Source of the DNA: Collinsella aerofaciens
Lineage (GTDB): Bacteria > Actinomycetota > Coriobacteriia > Coriobacteriales > Coriobacteriaceae
Reading direction: 5' to 3'
Assembly: GCA_030841765.1 (NCBI GenBank)
Contig: JAUUSS010000024.1
Span: forward strand, 1 to 23,261
Length of the DNA stretch: 23,261 bases
Below are positions 9,605-19,903 of this stretch, in pieces (position 1 is the stretch's first letter; each line of letters opens with the position of its first letter). Both the position numbers and the translations under genes were made by a program. The notes below the pieces were generated by a model. That model saw nothing but the letters and a program-made list of their open reading frames with translations. It was not told the DNA's origin and made no database searches.

Positions 9605-9605
9605 C

Positions 9606-12904
<3,299 letters not shown>

Positions 12905-12920
<16 letters not shown>

Positions 12921-13045
12921 TTGACCTGGCCGGCCGGGGCGGCAGCCGGACACTTTCTCTCGGAAACTGGGCTTCGCGAAGTTTTCCGAGAGAAAGGACC
13001 GCCTCCCGCCCCGGCCTGCGGCGACTCGGTAGCACCGTGTGCTGC
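12905..13045. repeat. Large nested inverted repeat at the carB 3' end
   Basis: Three nested perfect arms share one axis: GCAGCACACGGTG (12905-12917) with 13033-13045, GGCCGGGGCGG (12932-12942) with 13006-13016, and CTTTCTCTCGGAAA (12953-12966) with 12983-12996. The apex contains the palindrome CTTCGCGAAG (12972-12981). The outer arm lies in the last carB codons. It may be a U-less terminator, mRNA stabiliser or repeat element; there is no T-tract after it. Confidence 0.8.
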
Positions 13046-13070
13046 CGAAGGGGCTTTGAGCGATGACTAG

Positions 13071-13140
13071 GGCTGAATAAAAAGCGAGTGTGGGATCCGC
13101 CGTTCGTTCGAACGGCGGATCCCACGTTAATATTTCAGCC
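13071..13140. repeat. Perfect 16-bp inverted repeat with an outer arm
   Basis: GTGGGATCCGCCGTTC (13090-13105) pairs perfectly with 13110-13125 around a 4-base loop, and outer GGCTGAA (13071-13077) pairs with TTCAGCC (13134-13140). The plus-strand tail is TTAATATTT; read on the minus strand the stem is followed by CGCTTTTTATTC. It could act as a bidirectional terminator, ending carAB on the plus strand. Confidence 0.75.
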
Positions 13141-13168
13141 AACGTACGTCATGGCAATCCCCGGTAGG

Positions 13169-13269
13169 TCCCCGGGTGCCCCGCGGCGGGCTGGGTTTAT
13201 TGTCTGAGCGACTTTGCGAAGCAAGGGGAGCGAAGATAAAAACCCAGCCCGCCGCGGGGCACCCGGGGA
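13169..13269. repeat. 30-bp perfect inverted repeat with a 41-base spacer
   Basis: Positions 13169-13198 and 13240-13269 are exact reverse complements (starting TCCCCGGGTGCCCC). The spacer 13199-13239 contains a small TTGC/GCAA hairpin. No flanking target duplication is evident and the spacer cannot encode a protein. It may be a palindromic intergenic element, a MITE-like remnant, or a structured RNA upstream of purE. Confidence 0.85.
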
Positions 13270-13288
13270 CCGCAGGGACGGGAGCAGC

Positions 13289-13294
13289 TATACT
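13289..13294 (+). promoter_or_regulatory. Candidate -10 box of purE
   Basis: TATACT lies 20 bases after the 30-bp inverted repeat and 63 bases before the purE start. The -35 position would fall inside the right arm of that repeat and does not match consensus. Confidence 0.35.
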
Positions 13295-13357
13295 ACTCTC
13301 AGTAGTTAAGGGTCGCGGATTCGCTGCGTCACCGCTCTCAACAGGAGGTCTTTGTTT

Positions 13358-13822
13358 ATGGCAGATCAGAAGCCGGTTGTCGGGATCATCATGGGTTCCA
13401 AGTCCGATCTGGGCGTTATGGAAGGCTGCACCGCCGAGCTCGAGGCACTGGGTGTGCCCTATGAGCTCGTCATTGCGAGCGCGCACCGCACGCCGGCGAA
13501 GGTCCACGAGTGGGCTTCGACTGCCGCCGATCGCGGTATCAAAGTGATTATCGCCGCCGCCGGCAAGGCCGCTCACTTGGGTGGTGTCGTGGCTGCCTTT
13601 ACGCCGCTGCCGGTTATCGGCGTGCCTATGAAGACGAGTGACCTGGGCGGTATGGATTCGCTGCTGTCGATGGTGCAGATGCCTTCGGGCGTGCCCGTGG
13701 CCTGCGTTGCCATCAACGGCGCCAAGAACGCCGCCATCTACGCCACGCAGATTCTAGGCGCTTGCGACCCCGAGTACCGCAAGGTTATCGAGAAGATGAA
13801 GCAGGAGATGGCCGACGCCTAG
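13358..13822 (+). CDS. purE: N5-carboxyaminoimidazole ribonucleotide mutase
   Basis: Class I PurE converts N5-CAIR to CAIR in purine synthesis; octameric in known cases. The 154-residue protein shows MGSKSD at the N-terminus, the catalytic His in IASAHRTP, and VIGVPMKTSDLGGMDSLLSMVQMPSGVPVA. The usual AGAGGAAHLPGM loop reads AAAGKAAHLGGV here, so a Gly is replaced by Lys next to the substrate site; I think similar forms exist in other anaerobes. The ATG at 13358 is chosen because AGGAGG (13343-13348) lies nine bases upstream; a TTG at 13352 is too close. purK, its usual partner, is not in the window. The sortase gene begins 35 bases after its stop. Confidence 0.96.
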   Translation: MADQKPVVGIIMGSKSDLGVMEGCTAELEALGVPYELVIASAHRTPAKVHEWASTAADRGIKVIIAAAGKAAHLGGVVAAFTPLPVIGVPMKTSDLGGMDSLLSMVQMPSGVPVACVAINGAKNAAIYATQILGACDPEYRKVIEKMKQEMADA

Positions 13823-13857
13823 GCGTTCTGCCGTTTCACCGCAGTATAAGGAGAGCC

Positions 13858-14856
13858 ATGTCCGACTATCAGGGAAAACGATTCAAGGCTTCTCAGATTC
13901 CCGATCCATCGAAGCCGGGTGCTGCCCATGCGGCGCAGCAGGGTCGGGCATCCTCTCCTCAGCAGCCGCGCGCGCCGCGCCCCGTGACACCGGCGACGCA
14001 TCGTCGACAGGACGCGCCAGCCGCATATCGACCTTCATCTTATAGCAACGCTAAGAAGCCGCCCCGGTCTTCATCGCATGCCGCGCCGTCGGATTACACC
14101 GAGCCGCCGCGCAAAAAGCGCCGCTCCATTATTCCCATTCTGCTCATCATCATCGGCATCGGTCTGATTGTCGCCGCCGCCGCTATCTTTATTAATGCTC
14201 AGATTGGCTATAAGCAGGCGAGCGAGTCGTATCAGAAAATCGAGAAGCAATATGTAAGCGATAAGGACGCCAGCGGCGTGCCGATTATCGACTTCGATGC
14301 GCTTGCTCAGACAAACCCCGAGATTGTGGGTTGGATTTACGCGCCGGGAACCAACATCAACTATCCCGTGGTGCAGTCCAATAACAACTCCAAATACCTC
14401 AACACGCTGTTTGACGGTACGTCCAATGCATCGGGTGCGATTTTCTTGGACAGTGACGATACCGCGCCGGGAATGGTTGACCAGCAGACCACGATCTACG
14501 GCCACCACATGAACGACGGATCGATGTTCAATGTGATCTCGGATACGACCGATCAGGCGACGTTCGACAGCATAGAGTACGTGTATTACATCACGCGCGA
14601 CGCCATCTATAAACTGCGACCACTGGCGACCAAAGTTGTCGAGGACACGTATGCCAAGGCGCGCACGCCCAATTTTGAGGGCGACGACGGGCTCAAGAAC
14701 TACCTGTCCGAGATGCTCGACGGTGCCTCTGCCGTGGCGAGCGATGCCATCGATCGTGCCGCTTCGGCAACCAAGGTGGCAACGCTTGTGACCTGTCGTT
14801 CGTTATCGCTGAGCAACACGCGTGCCGTCATGGTGCTCACGCCGGTCGAGGAATAA
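13858..14856 (+). CDS. Class B-type sortase
   Basis: Membrane cysteine transpeptidase that attaches surface proteins or pilins to the cell wall. A Pro/Ala/Ser/Gln-rich cytoplasmic N-terminus of about 95 residues ends in RKKRR and is followed by one transmembrane helix (about 99-122). The sortase domain shows WIYAPGTNINYPVVQ, the catalytic His in TIYGHHMND (His216-His217), catalytic Cys313 in TLVTC and Arg322 nine residues later. These features fit class B. At 332 residues it is longer than the usual 220-280, because of the N-terminal extension. AAGGAGA precedes the ATG at 13858; the open frame further upstream only overlaps purE. No protein with a sorting signal is in the window, so its substrate is unknown. 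Confidence 0.9.
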   Translation: MSDYQGKRFKASQIPDPSKPGAAHAAQQGRASSPQQPRAPRPVTPATHRRQDAPAAYRPSSYSNAKKPPRSSSHAAPSDYTEPPRKKRRSIIPILLIIIGIGLIVAAAAIFINAQIGYKQASESYQKIEKQYVSDKDASGVPIIDFDALAQTNPEIVGWIYAPGTNINYPVVQSNNNSKYLNTLFDGTSNASGAIFLDSDDTAPGMVDQQTTIYGHHMNDGSMFNVISDTTDQATFDSIEYVYYITRDAIYKLRPLATKVVEDTYAKARTPNFEGDDGLKNYLSEMLDGASAVASDAIDRAASATKVATLVTCRSLSLSNTRAVMVLTPVEE

Positions 14857-14923
14857 GTTGTTCGAGAGTAGCTAAAAAAGCCCCGTTCCAAATTGGCTAC
14901 TCGATGACGGTAAGGGAGAAATG

Positions 14924-15340
14924 ATGCTTGAGAATGGCAAAACGATGCCTTCGGTTGATGCTTGGCTGCGCGAGGCCAAGGCCGATTCGTCGGCACCTGC
15001 GTGCGGTATGTATCTGACACATAACGGTGTGGTGCGCGCGACGCCCAAGTCCGAGGTCCGCGGGATCGAAACCGATGGCGTAGCTCCCGGGCGCAGGGTG
15101 GGCGGCATGGTGTTCGGCTTCGATGCTCAGAAAGTGCAGGCTGCTATCGAGGCCACGCGCGCGATGCCGGGTATCGGCTATGTGCGCGTGTGGCTGGCAA
15201 GCGGCGAGCTTGCCGTAGGTGACGACATCATGCTCGTGCTCATTGGCGGGGACATTCGCCCGCATGTGGTCGATGCGCTGCAGTCGCTCGTCGGCACCAT
15301 CAAGAACGAGTGCGTGAGCGAGGTCGAGCGCGAGGCGTAA
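14924..15340 (+). CDS. MoaE-like protein with degenerate active site
   Basis: 138 residues. The C-terminal half (YVRVWLASGELAVGDDIMLVLIGGDIRPHVVDALQSLVGTIKNE) aligns by eye with molybdopterin synthase large subunit MoaE (E. coli IHRIGELWPGDEIVFVGV...HRSSAFEAGQFIMDYLKTRAPFWKRE). Lys127 corresponds to E. coli Lys119, but the second catalytic Lys (E. coli Lys126) is Val134, and the His of the HR pair is Ile. It is therefore probably not an ordinary molybdopterin synthase subunit. No other molybdenum cofactor gene lies nearby. The ATG at 14924 has GGAG five bases upstream; the ATG at 14921 is slightly too close. It lies 67 bases after the sortase and may share its transcript. Family membership is my inference from a manual alignment. 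Confidence 0.65.
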   Translation: MLENGKTMPSVDAWLREAKADSSAPACGMYLTHNGVVRATPKSEVRGIETDGVAPGRRVGGMVFGFDAQKVQAAIEATRAMPGIGYVRVWLASGELAVGDDIMLVLIGGDIRPHVVDALQSLVGTIKNECVSEVEREA

Positions 15341-15373
15341 GGCCTCGTCGGCAATCCGAGTCTGTCTATAGCG

Positions 15374-15414
15374 AAAGCCCGCCGGCAGTTCATGTAGATC
15401 TGCCAGCGGGCTTT
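15374..15414. terminator. Bidirectional terminator between convergent genes
   Basis: AAAGCCCGCCGGCAG (15374-15388) pairs with CTGCCAGCGGGCTTT (15400-15414) with one mismatch, giving A/T-flanked arms usable from both sides. It lies between the plus-strand MoaE-like gene and the minus-strand CmpB-type gene. Confidence 0.7.
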
Positions 15415-15446
15415 GATGTGTTGGAGCTATTTTGCTCTGGCGTTTG

Positions 15447-16676
15447 CTACACGCGTGTGGCGTCCTTGGGGCTCATGGTCATACTCTGAAAACGGTTCTC
15501 CATATATTCGTTATCGAAATGCTTGTCATAGAACTGTGCGACGGGAATATTTCGAACGGTTCCGTTGACGCGCTGATACCAATAGTCGAGCGATTGCAAC
15601 GTCATGACGCCGTCGATCAACATGACGGCGGTCAGGATGACGGTAGCAGAGTAGCGGCGTTTCCATGGAATCATATTGATGAGCTTAAGCAGGCGCGGCA
15701 GCAAGACCTTGATCCAGATGAGGCCACCCAGGCCCCACATGCAGGCAAACGGCGTGCATGTGCGTCCCCCGGTCAATACCGCGATGGGATCGGGCATGCC
15801 GAATAGCCTAATGTGTGAATAGCTCCACGACACCACGCCAAATGAGGTCTGCATAAACCAGCCTACAAACACCTCGAAAGCGCCGCCGATCAGGGCACTT
15901 ACCAGGAAAATGATCAGAGGATTCTTTTTATAGAAGCGGTTGAGCGCCATGGTCATGAGCACCGCGCCAAATCCGTAGATGGGGCTAAAGGGGCCAAATA
16001 GCATACCGGCACGGTCCTGATAGACGCCGGGATCGACGACGACCATATGCCAGACTTCCTCGAGAATGAGACCTAACACGCTGCAGACGAAGAATACCCA
16101 GAACAGGTTGAAGTAGTTGAGCTTGATGTAGCCCTCGCCGGTTTCGTCGCGGCCGAGCATCCCCTCGGCGGCGGCATCGCGGTCGAGCATCTCTTGCAGA
16201 CGGCGCTGCAGTTCGCGCTCCTGGCGTAGCGTGGGGTCGACGGTGGCCGACAGCGCAATGAGGATGACAAGCTGGACGGCGGGGCGCAGCAGGAAGGGTC
16301 CGATGCCCTGGAGCATCACGTCAACTAAAAGCTCCACGACGGTAAATGCGATGAGGACGTAAGACAGGCGGGCGGCATTGCGCCGCTGGTCCTTGATGAG
16401 GTCCAGGCCAAAGACGATCAAGATGATCGCGCTTGCCGCCGAGAGCATAATGCCGGCGACGATAAGGCCAACCGCGACCAGGGTGTTATCACCGAGCTTA
16501 GCGGCGACGTTGCCGTTAATGAGTGCGGTGATGACCTGCCACATAAAGACGGCGACTGACGGGAGCGTGCCCACGCCAGATAGGGTGCACAGGACTGCGT
16601 AGACCTTGATGATAAGGGGGATCTTCTTGGCCTCCGTGGTGCTGGGGACACTGGGGTCGAGTTGATTTCGATCCAT
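15447..16676 (-). CDS. Polytopic membrane protein with C-terminal CmpB (putative ABC permease) domain
   Basis: 409 residues with about nine hydrophobic segments. The N-terminal half has four (about residues 21-50, 64-92, 104-122 and 127-145). A charged linker follows (about 150-185, LRQERELQRRLQEMLDRD). The C-terminal half begins LNYFNLFWVFFVCSVLGLILEEVWH and includes GPFSPIYGFGAVL and ALIGGAFEVFVGWFM, which resemble the family often named putative ABC transporter permease CmpB. No ATPase gene is adjacent, and family members are mostly uncharacterised, so transport is not shown. The ATG (complement of 16674-16676) follows an AAAGG site. It is the only minus-strand gene of the window, divergent from purF. 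Confidence 0.82.
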   Translation of the reverse strand: MDRNQLDPSVPSTTEAKKIPLIIKVYAVLCTLSGVGTLPSVAVFMWQVITALINGNVAAKLGDNTLVAVGLIVAGIMLSAASAIILIVFGLDLIKDQRRNAARLSYVLIAFTVVELLVDVMLQGIGPFLLRPAVQLVILIALSATVDPTLRQERELQRRLQEMLDRDAAAEGMLGRDETGEGYIKLNYFNLFWVFFVCSVLGLILEEVWHMVVVDPGVYQDRAGMLFGPFSPIYGFGAVLMTMALNRFYKKNPLIIFLVSALIGGAFEVFVGWFMQTSFGVVSWSYSHIRLFGMPDPIAVLTGGRTCTPFACMWGLGGLIWIKVLLPRLLKLINMIPWKRRYSATVILTAVMLIDGVMTLQSLDYWYQRVNGTVRNIPVAQFYDKHFDNEYMENRFQSMTMSPKDATRV

Positions 16677-16692
16677 ACGCTACCTTTCTCGT

Positions 16693-16710
16693 CTTGTAGT
16701 AGCCTACAAG
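16693..16710. promoter_or_regulatory. Palindrome just upstream of the CmpB-type gene
   Basis: CTTGTAG (16693-16699) and CTACAAG (16704-16710) form a perfect 7-bp inverted repeat with a 4-base centre, 17 bases before the minus-strand ATG. It could be a repressor operator or a leader hairpin close to the ribosome site. Confidence 0.4.
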
Positions 16711-16925
16711 GATACGCCGACGACCAGCTAAAAGACAGGACGAACGTCCCAATTGCAACAATGTAGCCCCTAGCGCGGGCGAGACACGGCGCACGGGAAG
16801 TCTTCGAGGCCGTTGCCCCTGAGAGTGGACTACCCAATAAAATGTTTGGTCGCAAAACGGATAATAAGCTCGGTGGGCTTTTAAAAAGCGCTGCTCATGC
16901 GCGGGGGAGCGCGTCGCGCCGTGCG

Positions 16926-16931
16926 TATAAT
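16926..16931 (+). promoter_or_regulatory. -10 box of the purF promoter
   Basis: A consensus TATAAT lies 41 bases before the purF start in the divergent purF/CmpB intergenic region (16677-16972, no gene seen). The -35 region is GC-rich and matches poorly, which fits activator dependence or a weak promoter. A small GGCG/CGCC hairpin (about 16935-16947) would lie at the start of the transcript. Confidence 0.5.
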
Positions 16932-16972
16932 AAGGCGGGTAACGCCAAAATACGAGGCTCTGAGGGGATGCC

Positions 16973-18643
16973 ATGTCTCAAGAAACCATCCGCGCGGCCG
17001 AGCGTGCCGCGGGACAGGTGAACGCCATGTCGACGTATGATCCGGACTCTGACCAGCTGCATGAGGAATGCGGCGTTTTTGGTGTCTGGGCGCCCGATCG
17101 CGACGTGGCTCGACTGACGTACTTTGGCCTGCGTGCACTGCAGCATCGCGGCCAAGAATCGGCGGGAATCGCCGTTGGTGACGGCGGTACGGTTATGGTC
17201 CGCAAGGATCTGGGCCTGCTCGACCGCGTGTTCTCCAATGCCGACTTGTCGACGCTCTCCGGTCAGCTGGCCGTGGGTCATGTGCGCTACGGCACCGCCG
17301 GCGCCAAGAGCTGGGAAGCCTCTCAGCCGCACCTCTCTACCATCAATAGCGTCATTATCGCGCTCGCGCACAACGGCACCCTCGTCAACACCGACGAGCT
17401 GCGTCGCCAGCTGATCGAGCTGGGCGTACCGTTCCTCTCCAACTCGGATTCCGAGGTCGCGACCAAACTCATCGGCTACTTTACTCAGCGTACTGGCCAT
17501 CTGCGCGAGGGCATTCGCAAGACCATGGAGCTCGTGCGCGGCGGCTACGCCATGACGCTCATCAACGAGCAGGCGCTCTACGCATTCCGCGATCCGCACG
17601 GCATTCGCCCGCTCGTGCTGGGCAAGCTGGTGGATGAGGGCCTGGACCAGGCCGATGCCGCATCCGTTTCGCAGCTGCCGTCGCAGGACGGCGCCGCGAC
17701 GGTCGACGCCACCACCCATGTCACGCGCGCCGGCGGCTGGGTCGTTGCCTCCGAGACCTGCGCGCTCGATATCGTGGGCGCCGAGTACGTCCGCGACGTC
17801 CGTCCCGGTGAGATTTTGCGCATCAGCGCCGAGGGCCTTGTGTCCGAGCAGGGCGTGCCTGCCGCCGAAGAGCCTGCTAACTGCATTTTTGAGCAGGTCT
17901 ACTTTGCTCGCCCCGATTCCATCATGAACGGCAAGAGCGTCTACGCCTGCCGTTATGACATGGGTCGTCAGCTGGCACATGAGGAGCCCGTCGAGGCCGA
18001 CCTGGTCATCGGCGTGCCCGACTCCGGCCTGCCGCCCGCGGAGGGCTATTCGCACGAGAGCGGCATTCCCTTTGGCGAGGGCCTCATCAAGAACCGCTAC
18101 GTGGGCCGTACGTTTATCGAGCCTACGCAGGAGTTGCGCGCCATGGGCGTGCGCATGAAGCTCAACCCGCTGCGCGACAACATCGAGGGCAAGCGCCTGG
18201 TCGTCATCGACGACTCCATCGTGCGTGGCACCACCATGGTGCAGCTCGTCAAGATGCTGCGCAACGCTGGCGCCAAGGAGATTCATATCCGCATCAACTC
18301 GCCCGAGGTCATCTGGCCGTGCTTCTACGGTATCGATACCGACGTACAGTCGCAGCTTATCAGCGCCAACAAGACGGTCGACGAGATTTGCGAGTATATC
18401 GGCGCCGATTCGCTGGCCTTCCTTTCGGTCGAGGGCCTGCTGAAGGTCATGCCCAAGGGCGGTTACTGCGATGCGTGCTTTACCGGCCGCTACCCCGTGG
18501 CGATTCCCGAGAGCTTTGGCCGCGACAAGTTTATGGAGGGCTTTAAGCCCCGCAACCTGGATAAGCCGCTGCACTTTGACGACGACGCCGTGGTCGAGAA
18601 ATACGACGACCGCAGCTGGGAAGAGAAGCACGGCGAGGCCTAA
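16973..18643 (+). CDS. purF: Amidophosphoribosyltransferase
   Basis: First committed enzyme of purine synthesis: glutamine plus PRPP to phosphoribosylamine. The N-terminal nucleophile glutaminase domain starts at Cys33 (ECGVFGV), implying removal of a 32-residue propeptide. Then come RALQHRGQESAGIA, HNGTLVN, and the C-terminal PRPP loop LVVIDDSIVRGTTM (about 409-422). Cys263 (SETCALD), Cys450 (PCFYGID), Cys499 and Cys502 (YCDACFTGRYP) fit the iron-sulfur-type PurF of Bacillus. At 556 residues it is longer than the usual 470-510, partly through an insert of about 30 residues before SETCALD. The ATG at 16973 has GAGGGG five bases upstream; the in-frame ATG at 17027 would shorten the propeptide to 14 residues. 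purM follows after 156 bases. Confidence 0.97.
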   Translation: MSQETIRAAERAAGQVNAMSTYDPDSDQLHEECGVFGVWAPDRDVARLTYFGLRALQHRGQESAGIAVGDGGTVMVRKDLGLLDRVFSNADLSTLSGQLAVGHVRYGTAGAKSWEASQPHLSTINSVIIALAHNGTLVNTDELRRQLIELGVPFLSNSDSEVATKLIGYFTQRTGHLREGIRKTMELVRGGYAMTLINEQALYAFRDPHGIRPLVLGKLVDEGLDQADAASVSQLPSQDGAATVDATTHVTRAGGWVVASETCALDIVGAEYVRDVRPGEILRISAEGLVSEQGVPAAEEPANCIFEQVYFARPDSIMNGKSVYACRYDMGRQLAHEEPVEADLVIGVPDSGLPPAEGYSHESGIPFGEGLIKNRYVGRTFIEPTQELRAMGVRMKLNPLRDNIEGKRLVVIDDSIVRGTTMVQLVKMLRNAGAKEIHIRINSPEVIWPCFYGIDTDVQSQLISANKTVDEICEYIGADSLAFLSVEGLLKVMPKGGYCDACFTGRYPVAIPESFGRDKFMEGFKPRNLDKPLHFDDDAVVEKYDDRSWEEKHGEA

Positions 18644-18656
18644 AACCTGCCATGTA

Positions 18657-18675
18657 GGGACAGGTTCATTTTGGT
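18657..18675. repeat. Intergenic motif copy GGGACAG...CATTTTGGT
   Basis: Between purF and purM. Its reverse complement reads ACCAAAATG, three bases, CTGTCCC; the same two blocks in the same order, 12 bases apart, occur at 21278-21304. The neighbouring AACCTG/CAGGTT arms can form a short hairpin after the purF stop. Confidence 0.45.
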
Positions 18676-18799
18676 AGGTTTTACCTGCTGTTTTGTTGAT
18701 ATGACGGCGCGTGCTGTTATGGCGCGCGCCGAAATGAACGCAACTATGAGCACCGTTTGGCGCCCGCGCGGCGGACGGTAGTGGGAGAGGAAGGCTCAG

Positions 18800-19903
18800 A
18801 TGAGCGACAGCAAGCATGTGACGTATGAGGACGCCGGCGTCGATACCGCCGAGGGCGGCCGCGCCGTCGACGCCATTAAGCAAATGGTTAAGGACACCAA
18901 CCGTCCCGAGGTCATCGGCGGTATCGGTGGCTTTGGTGGCTTATTCTCGGCCGCCGCGCTTAAGGATATGGAAGACCCGATTCTGATCAGCGGTACCGAC
19001 GGCGTGGGCACCAAACTTGTGCTCGCCCAGATCATGGATCGTCACGAGACGGTGGGCCAGGACCTGGTCGCCATGTGCGTCAACGACATTTTGGCTTCGG
19101 GCGCCGAGCCGCTGTTCTTCCTGGACTACGTTGCCATCGGCCACATTGAGGCCGAGCACATGGCAAAGATCATCAAGGGTGTGGCCGACGGCTGCAAGCT
19201 CGCGGGCTGCGCGCTCGTGGGCGGCGAGATGGCCGAGCACCCCGGCGTCATGGCTCCGGCCGACTACGACCTTGCCGGCTTTACCGTGGGCGTCGTCGAC
19301 CGTCCCAAGATGCTCGATCCCGCAAACGTCCGCCCCGGCGACGTGATTCTGGGCCTGCCTTCCACCGGCGTGCACTCCAACGGTTACTCGCTCGTGCGCA
19401 AGGTCATTGGCGTCGACGGCATTAAGCCGGGCACGCCCGAGGCCGCCGCTAAGGCCGAGGAGCTGAGCCGTCCGCTCGAGGAGCTCGGCGGCGCATCGCT
19501 GGCAGACGCCCTGTTGGCCCCCACGCGCATCTATGTCAAGCCGATTCTTGAGTTGCTCCGCGGCGGCGCCAACGTGCACGCTATCGCCCACATTACTGGC
19601 GGCGGTATTACCGAGAACCTCAACCGCGCGCTTGCCGACGACGTCGACGCCGTGGTCACCCGCAACGGCGCCGAGATGGGTTGGGACGTTCCGCCCGTCA
19701 TCACCTACGTGTCGCGCCAGGCCGAGCTCGCGCCCAACGAGGCATGCAAGACCTTCAACATGGGCGTTGGCCTGTGCCTGATCGTCGCCCCCGAGGACGA
19801 GGCCGCGGTTACCGAGGCCCTGGTCGCGCTGGGCGAGAAGCCGTTCCGCGTGGGCGAGTGCGTTGAGGGTTCCGGTAAGGTCGTGTACTCCGATGAGCGC
19901 TAA
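18800..19903 (+). CDS. purM: Phosphoribosylformylglycinamidine cyclo-ligase (AIR synthetase)
   Basis: ATP-dependent ring closure of FGAM to AIR, step 5 of purine synthesis. The 367-residue protein shows the family start YEDAGVDTAEG, the Gly-rich GGIGGFGGLF, SGTDGVGTKL (residues 64-73), QDLVAMCVNDILASGAEPLFFLDY, GGEMAEHPGVM, GLPSTGVHSNGYSLVRK and HITGGGITENL, covering both the PurM N-terminal and C-terminal domains. AGAGGAAGG lies just upstream of the ATG. Its stop codon overlaps the purN start by 11 bases, indicating cotranslation. It follows purF on the same strand and is probably in the same operon, although the 156-base gap contains short inverted repeats. FGAM itself is made by purL, which is not in the window. 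Confidence 0.98.
   Translation: MSDSKHVTYEDAGVDTAEGGRAVDAIKQMVKDTNRPEVIGGIGGFGGLFSAAALKDMEDPILISGTDGVGTKLVLAQIMDRHETVGQDLVAMCVNDILASGAEPLFFLDYVAIGHIEAEHMAKIIKGVADGCKLAGCALVGGEMAEHPGVMAPADYDLAGFTVGVVDRPKMLDPANVRPGDVILGLPSTGVHSNGYSLVRKVIGVDGIKPGTPEAAAKAEELSRPLEELGGASLADALLAPTRIYVKPILELLRGGANVHAIAHITGGGITENLNRALADDVDAVVTRNGAEMGWDVPPVITYVSRQAELAPNEACKTFNMGVGLCLIVAPEDEAAVTEALVALGEKPFRVGECVEGSGKVVYSDER

Larger units (their letters stand above)
12921..13357. other. 437-base gene-free region between carB and purE
   Basis: No open frame with a ribosome site and coding character is seen on either strand. The region holds three consecutive large inverted repeats (12905-13045, 13071-13140, 13169-13269), a candidate -10 box at 13289-13294, and the purE leader with AGGAGG at 13343-13348. 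It is the longest and most structured non-coding stretch of the window. Confidence 0.85.

Noticed and set aside
9468..9605. A longer carB start giving a 46-residue extension
   Set aside because: It overlaps carA in another frame, has low-complexity Arg/Pro/Thr composition, and the family start with a good ribosome site is at 9606.
13169..13269. Insertion sequence ends
   Set aside because: The spacer is only 41 bases, with no transposase and no target-site duplication recognised; kept as an inverted repeat only.
13762..13857. A longer sortase start overlapping purE
   Set aside because: No ribosome site, Arg-rich shadow composition, and a strong AAGGAG before the ATG at 13858.
14866..14902. 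GAGTAGC/GCTACTC inverted repeat between the sortase and MoaE-like genes as a terminator
   Set aside because: Only 7 bp with a 23-base loop and no T-tract; too weak to call.
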